A DNA stretch of 64,000 nt from an uncultured Pseudomonadota bacterium (GTDB lineage: Bacteria > Myxococcota_A > UBA9160 > PR03). Within the stretch, counting starts at the first letter, position 1. Each line of letters begins with the position of its first letter. Below are positions 49,218 through 59,656 of this stretch, piece by piece. The notes under the pieces are model-generated. The model was not told the DNA's origin. It made no database searches and saw only the letters and a program-made list of their open reading frames with translations. Made by a program: the position numbers and the translations under genes. Location of the stretch: assembly GCA_900696485.1 (NCBI GenBank), contig CAADGG010000064.1, positions 1 to 64,000 of the forward strand, in the 5' to 3' direction.

Positions 49218-50871
49218 GCAGGAACCCCGAACGCGACGGACTCTCCGGGGTCCGCCGACGCAGCGCCTCGAAGGTCCCGGGAAGCTCCGCCACGACATCG
49301 CCGGCGAGGATCCCCGAACCCCCACAACGCGCGGCGACCCGGTCTCCCGCGTGCCCGTGCAGCCAGGCGCCGAGCGCCGCCCACTCGAACGGACCTGCGG
49401 AGGCATCCGCGCTCCTCTTCTTCGCGCGGGAGCTGGACTCGAACGCCGCCTGCGCGAGCAGAGCCGCAATGATGCCAGTCAGCACATCTCCGGTCCCGCC
49501 CGTCGCGAGCGCAGGCGTGCCGGTCGGCGTCACGAGGACGCGTCCGTCGGGCGCCGTCACGACCGTTGCCGCTCCCTTCAAGACCACGACCGCACCCGAA
49601 CGCTCGGCGAGCTGCCGGGCGGCCCCGACGCGATCGCGGTTGATGTCTGCGGCCGCAACGCCCAGAAGCCGGGCCGCCTCCCCGGGATGGGGCGTCAGAA
49701 TAGTGGCCGCCTTCCGCCCCTTCAACGCGGCCAGCGCTCCCGGATTCCGCGCTGCGCGGGCGTTCTCCGCGGCGAATGGAAACAGCCCGTCGGCGTCGAG
49801 CACGAGCGGACAACGCAGCTCGGCGACCAGCTCCCGCACCAGTTCCTGCGTGTCGGCTGCGCGGCCGACACCGGGACCGAGCGCTACCACATCGCGCTCG
49901 CGCGCCAGTCCGAGAATCGGCATGGCCGCATCTCGGGAGAAGGATCCGTCCGCATTGTCCGGCACCGGAGCCGTCATCGGCTCCGTGCACTTCTGTTCGA
50001 GGACATCGTTGATTCCCGCCGGGCAGGCGATCGTGACGAGACCGGCGCCGCTGCGAGCCGCCGCGAGCGCGGCAAGGGCGGCGGCCCCACTCGTTCCGCG
50101 CGCTCCCGCCACCACGAGGACGTGGCCGAAGCGACCCTTGTGTCCGTCGCGGGGACGCTCCGGCAGGTGGGCGGCCGCCGCAGCGGCGGTCCAGACGGCT
50201 GCCCGCACCCGCGTCCTGGGAGCCGTGTCGGCGATCCCGATCCGCGCCACGACCACCTGTCCGGCCAGCGATCGACCGGGCTCGAGGAGGAGGCCCGACT
50301 TGGGCAACGCGATAGCGACGGTCGCATCGGCCGCCACCGCTACGCCCTGGATTTGTCCGGTATCGGCATCGAGTCCCGACGGGAGGTCGATCGAGACGAC
50401 GCGGGCGTGGGGACGGGCCGCGAGGATGCGCCGGATCGCCGCGGCCGCCGCCCCTTCCACCGAACGGGTGAGCCCCGTACCGAACAGCGCATCGACGATC
50501 ACGGCGGCTCCGGCGGTGCGCAGACGCCCGTGCTCGATCGGTACGCCCACCGCCTTCGCACGCGCCAGATTGGCGCCAGCGTCGGCCCCCAGGCGGCCTG
50601 GATCAGCCACCAGTGCCACGCGGACCGGCACGCCGGACAGCAGGAGATGCCGTGCGGCGACCAGCCCGTCGCCGCCGTTGTTCCCGCCCCCGCAGACGAC
50701 GAGCACGTCCCCCGGCCCGCTGCTCTCCCGCTCCGTGAGGACCCGCTCGGCCACGGCGCGCCCGGCACTCTCCATCAACAGCGCACCGGGAATCCGAAGC
50801 GTCTCGATGGTGTGTCGATCGAGCGCCCGCATCTCTGCGGCACCGACCAGCGGCCAGACGCCATCCTTCAT
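49204..50871 (-). CDS. nnr: Bifunctional NAD(P)HX epimerase / dehydratase
   Basis: A 555-residue repair enzyme for hydrated NADH/NADPH. The N-terminal epimerase (YjeF_N, residues 1-225) has VVCGGGNNGGDGLVAARHLL and VDALFGTGLTR; the C-terminal ADP-dependent dehydratase (about 235-540) has RFGHVLVVAGARGTSGAA, ILTPHPGEAARLLG and ATGGTGDVLTGIIAALLAQ. Order tsaE-nnr-pdxJ-glmM matches many proteobacteria except that acpS, usually between pdxJ and nnr, is missing (30-bp gap). Confidence 0.95.
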   Translation of the reverse strand: MKDGVWPLVGAAEMRALDRHTIETLRIPGALLMESAGRAVAERVLTERESSGPGDVLVVCGGGNNGGDGLVAARHLLLSGVPVRVALVADPGRLGADAGANLARAKAVGVPIEHGRLRTAGAAVIVDALFGTGLTRSVEGAAAAAIRRILAARPHARVVSIDLPSGLDADTGQIQGVAVAADATVAIALPKSGLLLEPGRSLAGQVVVARIGIADTAPRTRVRAAVWTAAAAAAHLPERPRDGHKGRFGHVLVVAGARGTSGAAALAALAAARSGAGLVTIACPAGINDVLEQKCTEPMTAPVPDNADGSFSRDAAMPILGLARERDVVALGPGVGRAADTQELVRELVAELRCPLVLDADGLFPFAAENARAARNPGALAALKGRKAATILTPHPGEAARLLGVAAADINRDRVGAARQLAERSGAVVVLKGAATVVTAPDGRVLVTPTGTPALATGGTGDVLTGIIAALLAQAAFESSSRAKKRSADASAGPFEWAALGAWLHGHAGDRVAARCGGSGILAGDVVAELPGTFEALRRRTPESPSRSGFLLAFP

Positions 50872-50901
50872 GGTCGAGAAGGCTACCCGATCGCGGCGGG
50901 A

Positions 50902-51612
50902 TCAGCCGAGCTCTGCTCGCAGGTCGCGCACGGCTCGCTCGACGCCCATCAGCACGGCCCGCGCCACCAGCTCGCGACCCACCACGACGCCCTCCAGGAT
51001 CGGCACCACCTCGATCAGCGCCCGGAGGCTGCGGCCGTCGAGAGCGCCGGCGGCCTGAATCGGGAGACGGAGCTTGGCCGCCAGTCTGGCCGCATCGGCG
51101 AACTGCTCGAGTGCCGCACGCCGCTCGCTCTCCGGCAGATCGATGACCCCTCGTGCGGACAGCTCGACCCCATCCACCTCGGCTGCCCGAGCCGCCTTCA
51201 CGACTTCGAGATTCGGCGCGATCCGCACACCGACCGGGATGCCCGCCTCGCGGAGCGCACGCGCCGCACCGAGAACCTGCGAGCGTAGAGCGGACGGTTC
51301 GAGCGGGGCCGCGTCGAAGAGGCCCCGGAGCGGCTCGGCCGCGAGCAGGACGTGATCCGGACGCACCTCGAGCGCCAGCTTCAGCAGTGACGGGGCCGGC
51401 GCGAGTCGCAGCTGGAGATGCCGGACGATCCGGCGCAGGTCGTGCAGATCCGTCTCGCGCACCGGATGCAGGGATTCGTTGACGCCCACCCGGACGCCGT
51501 CGACCCCGGCCAGCTCCGCCGCCATGGCAAAGACGACGAGGCGGGGTTCGTCGCGTCCACCCGCCGCCCGAAGCGTCGCCAGCGCATCCAGCGAGACGAC
51601 GAGCCCGCGCAT
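50902..51612 (-). CDS. pdxJ: PdxJ-family protein lacking the known active-site residues
   Basis: A 236-residue protein colinear with pyridoxine 5'-phosphate synthase and in the conserved pdxJ slot beside glmM and nnr. Compared by eye with E. coli PdxJ, every signature is altered: NIDHIATLR becomes SLDALATLR; VHLREDRRH becomes VGVNESLHP; LNLEMA becomes LRLAPA; IHTG becomes LSAR; NAGHGL becomes QAAGAL; NIGHAII becomes VVGRELV. The barrel scaffold (ARAVLMGVERAVRDLRAEL) persists. Catalysis of B6 synthesis is unlikely. ATG overlaps the glmM stop by one base. Confidence 0.85.
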   Translation of the reverse strand: MRGLVVSLDALATLRAAGGRDEPRLVVFAMAAELAGVDGVRVGVNESLHPVRETDLHDLRRIVRHLQLRLAPAPSLLKLALEVRPDHVLLAAEPLRGLFDAAPLEPSALRSQVLGAARALREAGIPVGVRIAPNLEVVKAARAAEVDGVELSARGVIDLPESERRAALEQFADAARLAAKLRLPIQAAGALDGRSLRALIEVVPILEGVVVGRELVARAVLMGVERAVRDLRAELG

Positions 51613-52979
51613 CAGCCTTCTCCGCCGAGTGCGCGCCGGAGTTCCTGTGCGATCGTCTCGGCATACTCCTGCACGCGAGCCTCGTCTTCGCCCTCGACCA
51701 TCACGCGCGCCTTCGGTTCGGTCCCGCTGTATCGGATCAGGACTCGCCCACGGCCATCCATCGCCTTCTCCACCTTCTGCACGACGGACTGCAGACCGGG
51801 CAGGCTCTCGAGCGGCCGCTTCTCCGCCACGTGCACGTTGACGAGAACCTGCGGAAAGTGCTCGATGTCGGCGACCAGCTGCGAGAGAGGTCGTTCCTTG
51901 CGGCGCATGTAGGCAAGGACCTGCAGGGCGGTGATGAGCCCATCCCCGGTCGTGTTGTGGTCCAGGAAGACGACGTGCCCGGACTGCTCGCCTCCCAGGT
52001 TGTAGCCACCCGTCCGCATCTCTTCGACGACGTAGCGGTCCCCCACCGACGTGCGGATGAGTCCGAGCCCGAGCTTGTCGAGCGCCCGCTCGAGACCGAG
52101 GTTGCTCATCACGGTCGCCACCACCGCGCCGCCTTTCAGCGTTCCCCGTTCGACCATGTCGCGCGCCGCGAGGGCAAGCACCGCATCTCCGTCGACGATC
52201 CGGCCGCGTTCATCGATGAGGATGCAGCGATCTGCATCGCCGTCGAGGGCGATCCCGACATCGGCGCGCAGCTCGCGCACCTTGGCCTGGACGGCGTCGG
52301 GAAAGACGGCACCACAGTCGTCGTTGATGTTGCGGCCATTGGGATTCACGCCGAGGGCGAACACCTCGGCGTCGAGCTCCGAGAGCACCGTGGGTCCCAC
52401 CTGGTAGGCCGCACCGTGGGCGCAGTCCAGCACGACACGGAGACCCTCGAGAGTCTGTTCGCGCGGAAAGGTCTTCTTGAGGAACACGACATAGCGTCCC
52501 TCGGCATCATCGATGCGCTTGGCACGCCCCACCTGCTCGGCCGGCGCCCGCAGCGATGCGAGCGCACCGCTGCCGATCAGCTCCTCGATCCGGAACTCGA
52601 TCTCGTCGGGTAGCTTGTAGCCGTCGTGGGAGAAGAACTTGATCCCGTTGTCGTGATAGGCATTGTGGCTCGCCGAGATCATCACGCCGGCGTCGCAGCG
52701 CATGTCGACGGTCAAGAACGCCATGCCGGGCGTCGGAATCGGGCCGACTTGCAGCACGTCGACGCCCATCGAGCAGATCCCGGCGACCAGTGCGCTCTCG
52801 AACATGTAGCCGGAGAGCCGCGTGTCCTTGCCGATGATGATCTTGTGGCGATCGCCTCCGCGGCGGCGGAAGACATGGCTGACGGCCTGGCCGAGCGCCA
52901 AGGCCGTCTCGGCCGTCATCGGATCGAGGTTCGCACGTCCGCGCACCCCATCGGTGCCGAACAGCTTTCGGCTTGCCAT
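51612..52979 (-). CDS. glmM: Phosphoglucosamine mutase
   Basis: A 455-residue enzyme converting glucosamine 6-phosphate to glucosamine 1-phosphate for peptidoglycan and LPS. FGTDGVRGRAN start region, phosphoserine loop VMISASHNAYHDNGIKFF (about residue 98-115), metal loop IALDGDADRCILID, sugar loop GGEQSGHVVF and phosphate-binding RYSGTEPKARVMVEG. It follows ybbR and cdaA; GlmM directly interacts with CdaA in Gram-positives, so the cluster is functionally coherent. Confidence 0.97.
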   Translation of the reverse strand: MASRKLFGTDGVRGRANLDPMTAETALALGQAVSHVFRRRGGDRHKIIIGKDTRLSGYMFESALVAGICSMGVDVLQVGPIPTPGMAFLTVDMRCDAGVMISASHNAYHDNGIKFFSHDGYKLPDEIEFRIEELIGSGALASLRAPAEQVGRAKRIDDAEGRYVVFLKKTFPREQTLEGLRVVLDCAHGAAYQVGPTVLSELDAEVFALGVNPNGRNINDDCGAVFPDAVQAKVRELRADVGIALDGDADRCILIDERGRIVDGDAVLALAARDMVERGTLKGGAVVATVMSNLGLERALDKLGLGLIRTSVGDRYVVEEMRTGGYNLGGEQSGHVVFLDHNTTGDGLITALQVLAYMRRKERPLSQLVADIEHFPQVLVNVHVAEKRPLESLPGLQSVVQKVEKAMDGRGRVLIRYSGTEPKARVMVEGEDEARVQEYAETIAQELRRALGGEG

Positions 52980-53003
52980 GCTTTCGCTTCCCTTCTCGGC
53001 GGC

Positions 53004-53717
53004 TCAGCCCGACCGTGACTTCGCGCCTGGCTTCGCGGGAGGTTCGGGTGAGGGCTCGGGAGGAGCCGGCGCCGGTTCGATGACGACCTTGATCTTCACC
53101 GTTCTCGGGTCGTCGGCCCACACGTGGCCCGCTCCGGGGGAAACCCGCACCTCGCGTTCGATCGTCTCGGTCGCGCCGGTGATATCGACCATTTCGGTCA
53201 CGACTTCGGAAAGCCGTAGCACCTCGGAGCGGGCGCCGGTGATTCTCACCCGCGGGGGATCGATCTGCACCCGTCCCATCTCGTATCCCAGCGCGGGACG
53301 GCCCTCGACATCCGCCCGCACCTTGACGGGCCTCGTCGCACGCCGCTCGAACGTGATCGGGATCTGGGCCGGGGAACGGCTCACGACGCGCGATCCACGC
53401 GGAAAATCGAAGCGCGAGACATCCACCTCGTAGTCGGCGCGTCCGGGCTTGGCGCCGCTCACGTCCACCGCGTACTCGAACTGTCCGGGCTCCATGTTGC
53501 GCAACGCAACGAGCGTTCCCAGCACGCGCACGTTGACCGCATCGGCCCCCTGATCGACGACGACCAGCTCTTCTGGAAGGCCGTGCAGCGTCACCGGGAT
53601 GTCGAAACCGCGCTCGATGCTGGAGGAGCCCCGCGCCACCATCCACAAGAACAACGCGAGTGCGACCGCGAGCAGTTTGAGTCCGAGATTCGAGAATACG
53701 TTGGGAACGCCCCGCAC
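53004..53717 (-). CDS. ybbR: YbbR-domain protein (CdaR-like regulator of CdaA)
   Basis: A 237-residue protein with one N-terminal membrane anchor (NLGLKLLAVALALFLWMVAR) and YbbR repeats in the periplasmic part (about residues 35-215; GFDIPVTLHGLPEELVVVD, PPRVRITGARSEVLRLSEV). The C-terminus is a Pro/Glu/Ala-rich tail. YbbR/CdaR modulates diadenylate cyclase CdaA in Firmicutes; the same gene order here suggests the same role. GTG start, AGGAGG 11 nt upstream. Confidence 0.88.
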   Translation of the reverse strand: MRGVPNVFSNLGLKLLAVALALFLWMVARGSSSIERGFDIPVTLHGLPEELVVVDQGADAVNVRVLGTLVALRNMEPGQFEYAVDVSGAKPGRADYEVDVSRFDFPRGSRVVSRSPAQIPITFERRATRPVKVRADVEGRPALGYEMGRVQIDPPRVRITGARSEVLRLSEVVTEMVDITGATETIEREVRVSPGAGHVWADDPRTVKIKVVIEPAPAPPEPSPEPPAKPGAKSRSG

Positions 53718-53732
53718 GTCGGATCGATCCTC

Positions 53733-54614
53733 CTATACGCCGGGTCGGGTGCCGGGAGCAACCGGGGGAGCCGCGCTCTGCACGGGGGGAAGTGCTTCTG
53801 CCGCGGCCGCCGGGCGCTCGAGTTTGCCCCCGCTGAGGATCTCGCGAAGTGTCTCACGCAGCCGTGGGCCATCGAGATCCCGCACCATCTCTCCGCCGTA
53901 GACGACCGAAATGGTCGAGGTTTCCTCAGACACCACGACCACCACGGCGTCACTCTCCTCGGTGATCCCGACCGCGGCGCGGTGCCTCGTCCCGAGCCCC
54001 TCCGGCAGCTTCTCGCGCAGCGTGAGCGGCAGGACGCACCCCGCCCACGTGAGTCGGCCATCCTGGATCACAGCCGCGCCGTCATGGAGCGGCGAGAGCG
54101 GCAAGAACAGCGAGATCAGCAGATCCCGGCTGACCGCCGCGTCGAGCGATGCCCCGGCCTCGATCAGATCATCGAGGCGGGTCTCCCGCTCCAGCACGAT
54201 CAAGGCCCCGACGCGGCGCTTTGCGAGGGCCTGCGCGGCGCGGACCACGTCCTCGAGGATCTGGCTGGTCTCCGTCGGCGAGACGGATCGGAAGACGCCG
54301 CGACCCACCCGGGCCAGCGCCCGGCGGATGTCCTGCTGGAAGAGCACGATGATGATCAGGACCGCCGAGCCCACGAAGTTGTCGAGGATCCACTGCAGCG
54401 TCCCGAGGCCGAAGGCCTGTGACGCCAGGCTGGTGCCGGCCAGGATCATCAATCCGATCAGGATCTGGACGGCGCGTGTGCCGCGGATCAGCAGCAACAA
54501 CCAGTAGACGCCGAACGCCACCAGCACGATGTCCAGCGTGTCGCGGAGGGGATCGAACCCCCACGCCAACTCGCTGAAGAACTCGCGCAGAGCCGCCCAC
54601 AGGTATTCGATCAC
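53733..54614 (-). CDS. cdaA: Diadenylate cyclase CdaA (c-di-AMP synthase)
   Basis: A 293-residue membrane enzyme. Three N-terminal transmembrane helices (residues 20-85; TLDIVLVAFGVYWLLLLIRG, AVQILIGLMILAGTSLASQA) precede the DAC domain (about 110-260), which has the catalytic SPLHDGAAVIQDG and GTRHRAAVGITEESDAVVVV. It makes c-di-AMP from two ATP. A Pro/Ala-rich tail ends the protein. GTG at 54614 overlaps the folP stop (GTGA). Next genes ybbR and glmM complete the known module. Confidence 0.94.
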   Translation of the reverse strand: MIEYLWAALREFFSELAWGFDPLRDTLDIVLVAFGVYWLLLLIRGTRAVQILIGLMILAGTSLASQAFGLGTLQWILDNFVGSAVLIIIVLFQQDIRRALARVGRGVFRSVSPTETSQILEDVVRAAQALAKRRVGALIVLERETRLDDLIEAGASLDAAVSRDLLISLFLPLSPLHDGAAVIQDGRLTWAGCVLPLTLREKLPEGLGTRHRAAVGITEESDAVVVVVSEETSTISVVYGGEMVRDLDGPRLRETLREILSGGKLERPAAAAEALPPVQSAAPPVAPGTRPGV

Positions 54615-55471
54615 GTTCGGGATCCCGCCGCCCGGCGCAGTGCGGCTCCGACGGCGGCGGCGCGCACGCCGCCGGCGACATCGTGCACGCGCAACGCATG
54701 CGCGCCGGCGAAGACGGCGACGGCACAGGCCGCCACCGTGGCCGTGTCCCGGGCATCGGCCGGGTCTCCGGTGAGCCGACCCAGGAAGGACTTGCGCGAG
54801 GGGCCCACGAGAAGGGGCCGGTCCAGTCGCGCCGCCAGTTCGCCGGCCCGCGCCAGCAGCGTGAGGTTGTCCTCGAGCCGCTTGCCGAAGCCGATCCCGG
54901 GATCGACGACGATCCGTTCGCTCCGGACTCCGGCACGCTCGGCGCACTCGATCCGCGTGGCGAGTTCCTCCGCGACCTCGCCGAGCACGTCGTGGAAGTG
55001 GGGATCGTCCTGCATCGTGGCGGGCACGCCCCGCAAATGGCCGAGGATCACCGTGGCGTCGCGGCTGGCCGCGACGGAGAGGAGCTCCGGGTCGAAGATT
55101 CCCCCCGACACGTCATTGACGACGGTCGCCCCGGCCGCCAGGGCCGCACGAGCGACGGCGGCCTTGCGCGTGTCGATGGAGATCGGCAGGCGGGTCGCCT
55201 TCCCCAACGCTTCGATCACCGGGCACACCCGACCGATCTCCTCATGCGCCGACACGTCCGTGGCTCCGGGCCGAGTCGACTCCCCTCCGACGTCGAGCAC
55301 GTGAGCCCCCGCCATCTCGAGACGGCGTGCCTCTCGGATGACCCCGTCGACATCGGCCTGTGCGGCCGTGCCCTGGAGCCAACGGCCGCCGTCGGAGAAC
55401 GAATCCGGCGTCAGGTTCAGCACGCCGACGATCGTCACGCGCGAACGCGGGAAGATCGAGGTGTCGAGCAC
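54611..55471 (-). CDS. folP: Dihydropteroate synthase
   Basis: A 286-residue TIM-barrel enzyme of folate synthesis joining p-aminobenzoate to the pterin; sulfonamide target. GVLNLTPDSFSDGGRW (residues 16-31) and DVGGESTRPGATDV are the two signature segments, with VVDPGIGFGKRLEDN and SRKSFLGRL further on. GTG start at 55471. It sits between ftsH and cdaA, as in many proteobacteria where ftsH-folP-glmM are adjacent. Confidence 0.96.
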   Translation of the reverse strand: MLDTSIFPRSRVTIVGVLNLTPDSFSDGGRWLQGTAAQADVDGVIREARRLEMAGAHVLDVGGESTRPGATDVSAHEEIGRVCPVIEALGKATRLPISIDTRKAAVARAALAAGATVVNDVSGGIFDPELLSVAASRDATVILGHLRGVPATMQDDPHFHDVLGEVAEELATRIECAERAGVRSERIVVDPGIGFGKRLEDNLTLLARAGELAARLDRPLLVGPSRKSFLGRLTGDPADARDTATVAACAVAVFAGAHALRVHDVAGGVRAAAVGAALRRAAGSRT

Positions 55472-55506
55472 GGCGCCCTCCCCCGACGAGCCCTCCCCAG
55501 CGAGGG

Positions 55507-57435
<1,929 letters not shown>

Positions 57436-57480
57436 GGGCACCTCGGACCGGAAGTCGTTCCGGAGCGGCCCCGGCCGGAA

Positions 57481-57517
57481 CCCGGGCTTCGAACCCGGAC
57501 TCCTGCGAGGCAGGAAC
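57481..57517 (-). repeat. Two adjacent hairpins in the ftsH leader
   Basis: Read on the minus strand, TTCCTGCCTCGCAGGAG forms a stem-loop and is followed at once by CCGGG-TTCGAAG-CCCGG. The motif TGCGAGGCAGGAAC also recurs imperfectly as TGCGGGGCAGGAAC (near 57522-57535). They sit 46 bp before the ftsH GTG. They could be an RNA control element or a terminator for tilS. The second hairpin mimics a tRNA T arm but no tRNA surrounds it. Confidence 0.35.
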
Positions 57518-57589
57518 ATTCTGCGGGGCAGGAACCCAGCGACGGGTCGAAGCTGGCCGATCGCCGGAAGCGAGAGTGTAGACCGGAGC

Positions 57590-58666
57590 TTAGCATGAGC
57601 CCCCTGAAGGCAACCGGACGCGGCCCAAGCGGAAGTGGCAAGCCTCCCGCGTGAGGCGCACGGAGCCCGGCAGCTCGAGGCTGCTGCCGACCCGACCGTC
57701 GCGCAGGAACCCCACGCCGCGATCGAGATGACGCCGCGTGACGTCCCGCCCAGCCCCGATCCGATGCAAGGCGTGACGAAGCAGCCGTCGCGCGAGCGCG
57801 TCCGGCATCGCTTCGGGTTCCCAGCCACCGGCTTCGATGGTCATCGCCAGCTCCTGCTCTCCATCGAGGGGCGTCGAGAAGCGACGAGCCGCCTCGCGCA
57901 CCACCTGCTGCTCGATCCAGAGCGACTCTTCCCGGACTGCTTCGGCCAGATCGCCCAGCGCCCTGAATAGCTGCGGATTGAAGGCTTCGCGGAGGCCGGG
58001 CAGCCAGTCGTGTCGCAGGCGGCTCCGCGCGTAGATCGGATCGGCGTTGGAGGGATCCTCTCGCCAGCACAGGCCGCGCGCAGCCGCGTAGAACCGCACC
58101 TCCGCGCGGCTCACGCGCAAGAGCGGCCGGACCACGAGGCCATCGGCGCTCATCGGTGCGATCCCTCCGAGACCGGCCGGACTCGTCCCGCGCAGGAGGC
58201 GCAGCAGCACCGTTTCCGCTTGATCGTCAGCCGTGTGGGCCGTCGCGACCCGATCGGCCCCGAGCTCCTTGGCCATCTCGCGCAGGGCGCGGTCGCGCAG
58301 CCGTCTCGCCGCTTCCTGGAGCGTCGGGCGCGCGCGGCTCGACGCCGCGGCGGAGCGGACGGCCCGCGGGGCCACGCGCTTGGTCCGGAAGGCGACTCCG
58401 AGCTTCTCGGCCAGCACCCGGACGAAGGCTTCATCGGCATCCGCCTCGGCTCCGCGAAGCGAATGATTCACGTGTGCGATCGAGACGACCATCCGAAGCC
58501 GGGCGGCCCGCTCGGCCAGGGCCCAGGCGAGGGCCGTCGAGTCGATGCCACCGGACGCCGCGACGACCACCGGCCGTCCGCCGAGGCCCAGCGTCTGCAC
58601 CGACTCATCGAGCCGGCGGAGCAGAGTGAGACGGGCCGGCGATCGCCTGCCCCGTCTTGCGTCCAT
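57590..58666 (-). CDS. tilS: tRNA(Ile)-lysidine synthetase
   Basis: A 358-residue enzyme converting C34 to lysidine in the CAU-anticodon tRNA-Ile so that it reads AUA. ATP-PP loop [18 protein letters not shown] (residues 32-49), [40 protein letters not shown] and [14 protein letters not shown] are diagnostic. The C-terminus is short compared with E. coli TilS (about 430). ATG follows GGGAGAGGG. Precedes ftsH, a widespread order. Confidence 0.95.
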   Translation of the reverse strand: MDARRGRRSPARLTLLRRLDESVQTLGLGGRPVVVAASGGIDSTALAWALAERAARLRMVVSIAHVNHSLRGAEADADEAFVRVLAEKLGVAFRTKRVAPRAVRSAAASSRARPTLQEAARRLRDRALREMAKELGADRVATAHTADDQAETVLLRLLRGTSPAGLGGIAPMSADGLVVRPLLRVSRAEVRFYAAARGLCWREDPSNADPIYARSRLRHDWLPGLREAFNPQLFRALGDLAEAVREESLWIEQQVVREAARRFSTPLDGEQELAMTIEAGGWEPEAMPDALARRLLRHALHRIGAGRDVTRRHLDRGVGFLRDGRVGSSLELPGSVRLTREACHFRLGRVRLPSGGSC

Positions 58667-58727
58667 TTTCCCTCTCCCGGCGGCGCTGCGCAGCGAGCCG
58701 CGTGCCGGGCCGTGCGCTGGCCCTGCT

Positions 58728-59588
58728 TCAGCGCAGCGCGCTCGCTTCTCCCACCACGACCTTGGTTCCGTCGCCCTTCTCGACCCACACATCGCACTGG
58801 ACACGCGTCCGCGTGCCCTCTTGCAACTCTTCCCGTACGCGCCCACGAACGGTGATGCTCTCGTCGACCCACAAGACGTTGGTGAGCTTGAGTGACGTCC
58901 GACCCCCCCGGACCCATCCGCTCCCGAACGCGTCCTGCATCAGCTGGTGCACGAAGCACGTGCTCATCATGCCCTGGACGACGATGTTGGGAAAACCGAG
59001 CTTGCGCGCCTCGTCGGCATCCGTGTGATAGTTCCGGCCCGGTCCGGAGAACATCCAGCAGCGGCGTGCATCCACCACTTTCTCGACCGCACCCAGCTCG
59101 GGACCTTCCGCCGGCGCCGTGCTGTGCGCCGGCGCCTGCTTCTTCTGTGCCGACTTCTCGTCGACGACGAAGCCAGCGCCGGATTCGGTGCGAGTCGGCA
59201 GGAAGGACTGATGCGTCCGACCCCGCACGAGCAGTCGGCCGTCGTCGTCGGCCATGACATCGGTCTCGTTGACGACGTAATCACGGCCGCGTTTGTGGTA
59301 GCGCTCGATGATCGTCGAGCGCGTGCGAACGGCGGCACCGATGGGGATCGGCTGGAACAGGTCCCAGTCCTGGCGCGCGTGGAGGTTCCCGAACAGGTTC
59401 GCCAGGTACCACTCGCCCAGCACCTTGTAGCACTCCGAATGGAACAGCAACGACGGCGCCAGTTCCCGGTAGAGCGGGCTCGGATCATCGAGCGCATCGG
59501 CATAGAAGCGCACCAGCTCCGGCGTCACTTCGTAGCGATGCGAACCACAGTGCCGGCCGACCACGGCCGGCTCTCCTTTCAGATTCAT
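58728..59588 (-). CDS. MaoC-like / FAS1-type double hotdog dehydratase-related protein
   Basis: A 286-residue protein with an N-terminal FAS1-like dehydratase hotdog (residues 12-135; YEVTPELVRFYADALDDPSP) and a C-terminal MaoC-type hotdog (about 185-285) with NYHTDADEARKLGFPNIVVQ, where Asp and His fit the hydratase dyad. Likely an enoyl-CoA hydratase/acyl dehydratase; the substrate is unknown. ATG follows GGAGGAACG. It is divergent from an AMP-dependent ligase across 68 bp, suggesting joint use in acyl-CoA metabolism. Confidence 0.85.
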   Translation of the reverse strand: MNLKGEPAVVGRHCGSHRYEVTPELVRFYADALDDPSPLYRELAPSLLFHSECYKVLGEWYLANLFGNLHARQDWDLFQPIPIGAAVRTRSTIIERYHKRGRDYVVNETDVMADDDGRLLVRGRTHQSFLPTRTESGAGFVVDEKSAQKKQAPAHSTAPAEGPELGAVEKVVDARRCWMFSGPGRNYHTDADEARKLGFPNIVVQGMMSTCFVHQLMQDAFGSGWVRGGRTSLKLTNVLWVDESITVRGRVREELQEGTRTRVQCDVWVEKGDGTKVVVGEASALR

Positions 59589-59656
59589 CGTTCCTCCCGT
59601 CCGGCAAGAGTACGCAGCCTCGCGCGCCACCGCCCGCTCCGCTATCGACCCCGTCG

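Noticed and set aside
53004..54947. An earlier start for cdaA giving an N-terminal extension
   Set aside because: The upstream residues are low-complexity and overlap folP; the GTG at 54614 couples with the folP stop and begins at the first conserved residue.
57481..57517. Apparent tRNA T arm (CCGGG-TTCGAAG-CCCGG)
   Set aside because: No matching acceptor, D or anticodon arms in the required positions on either side.
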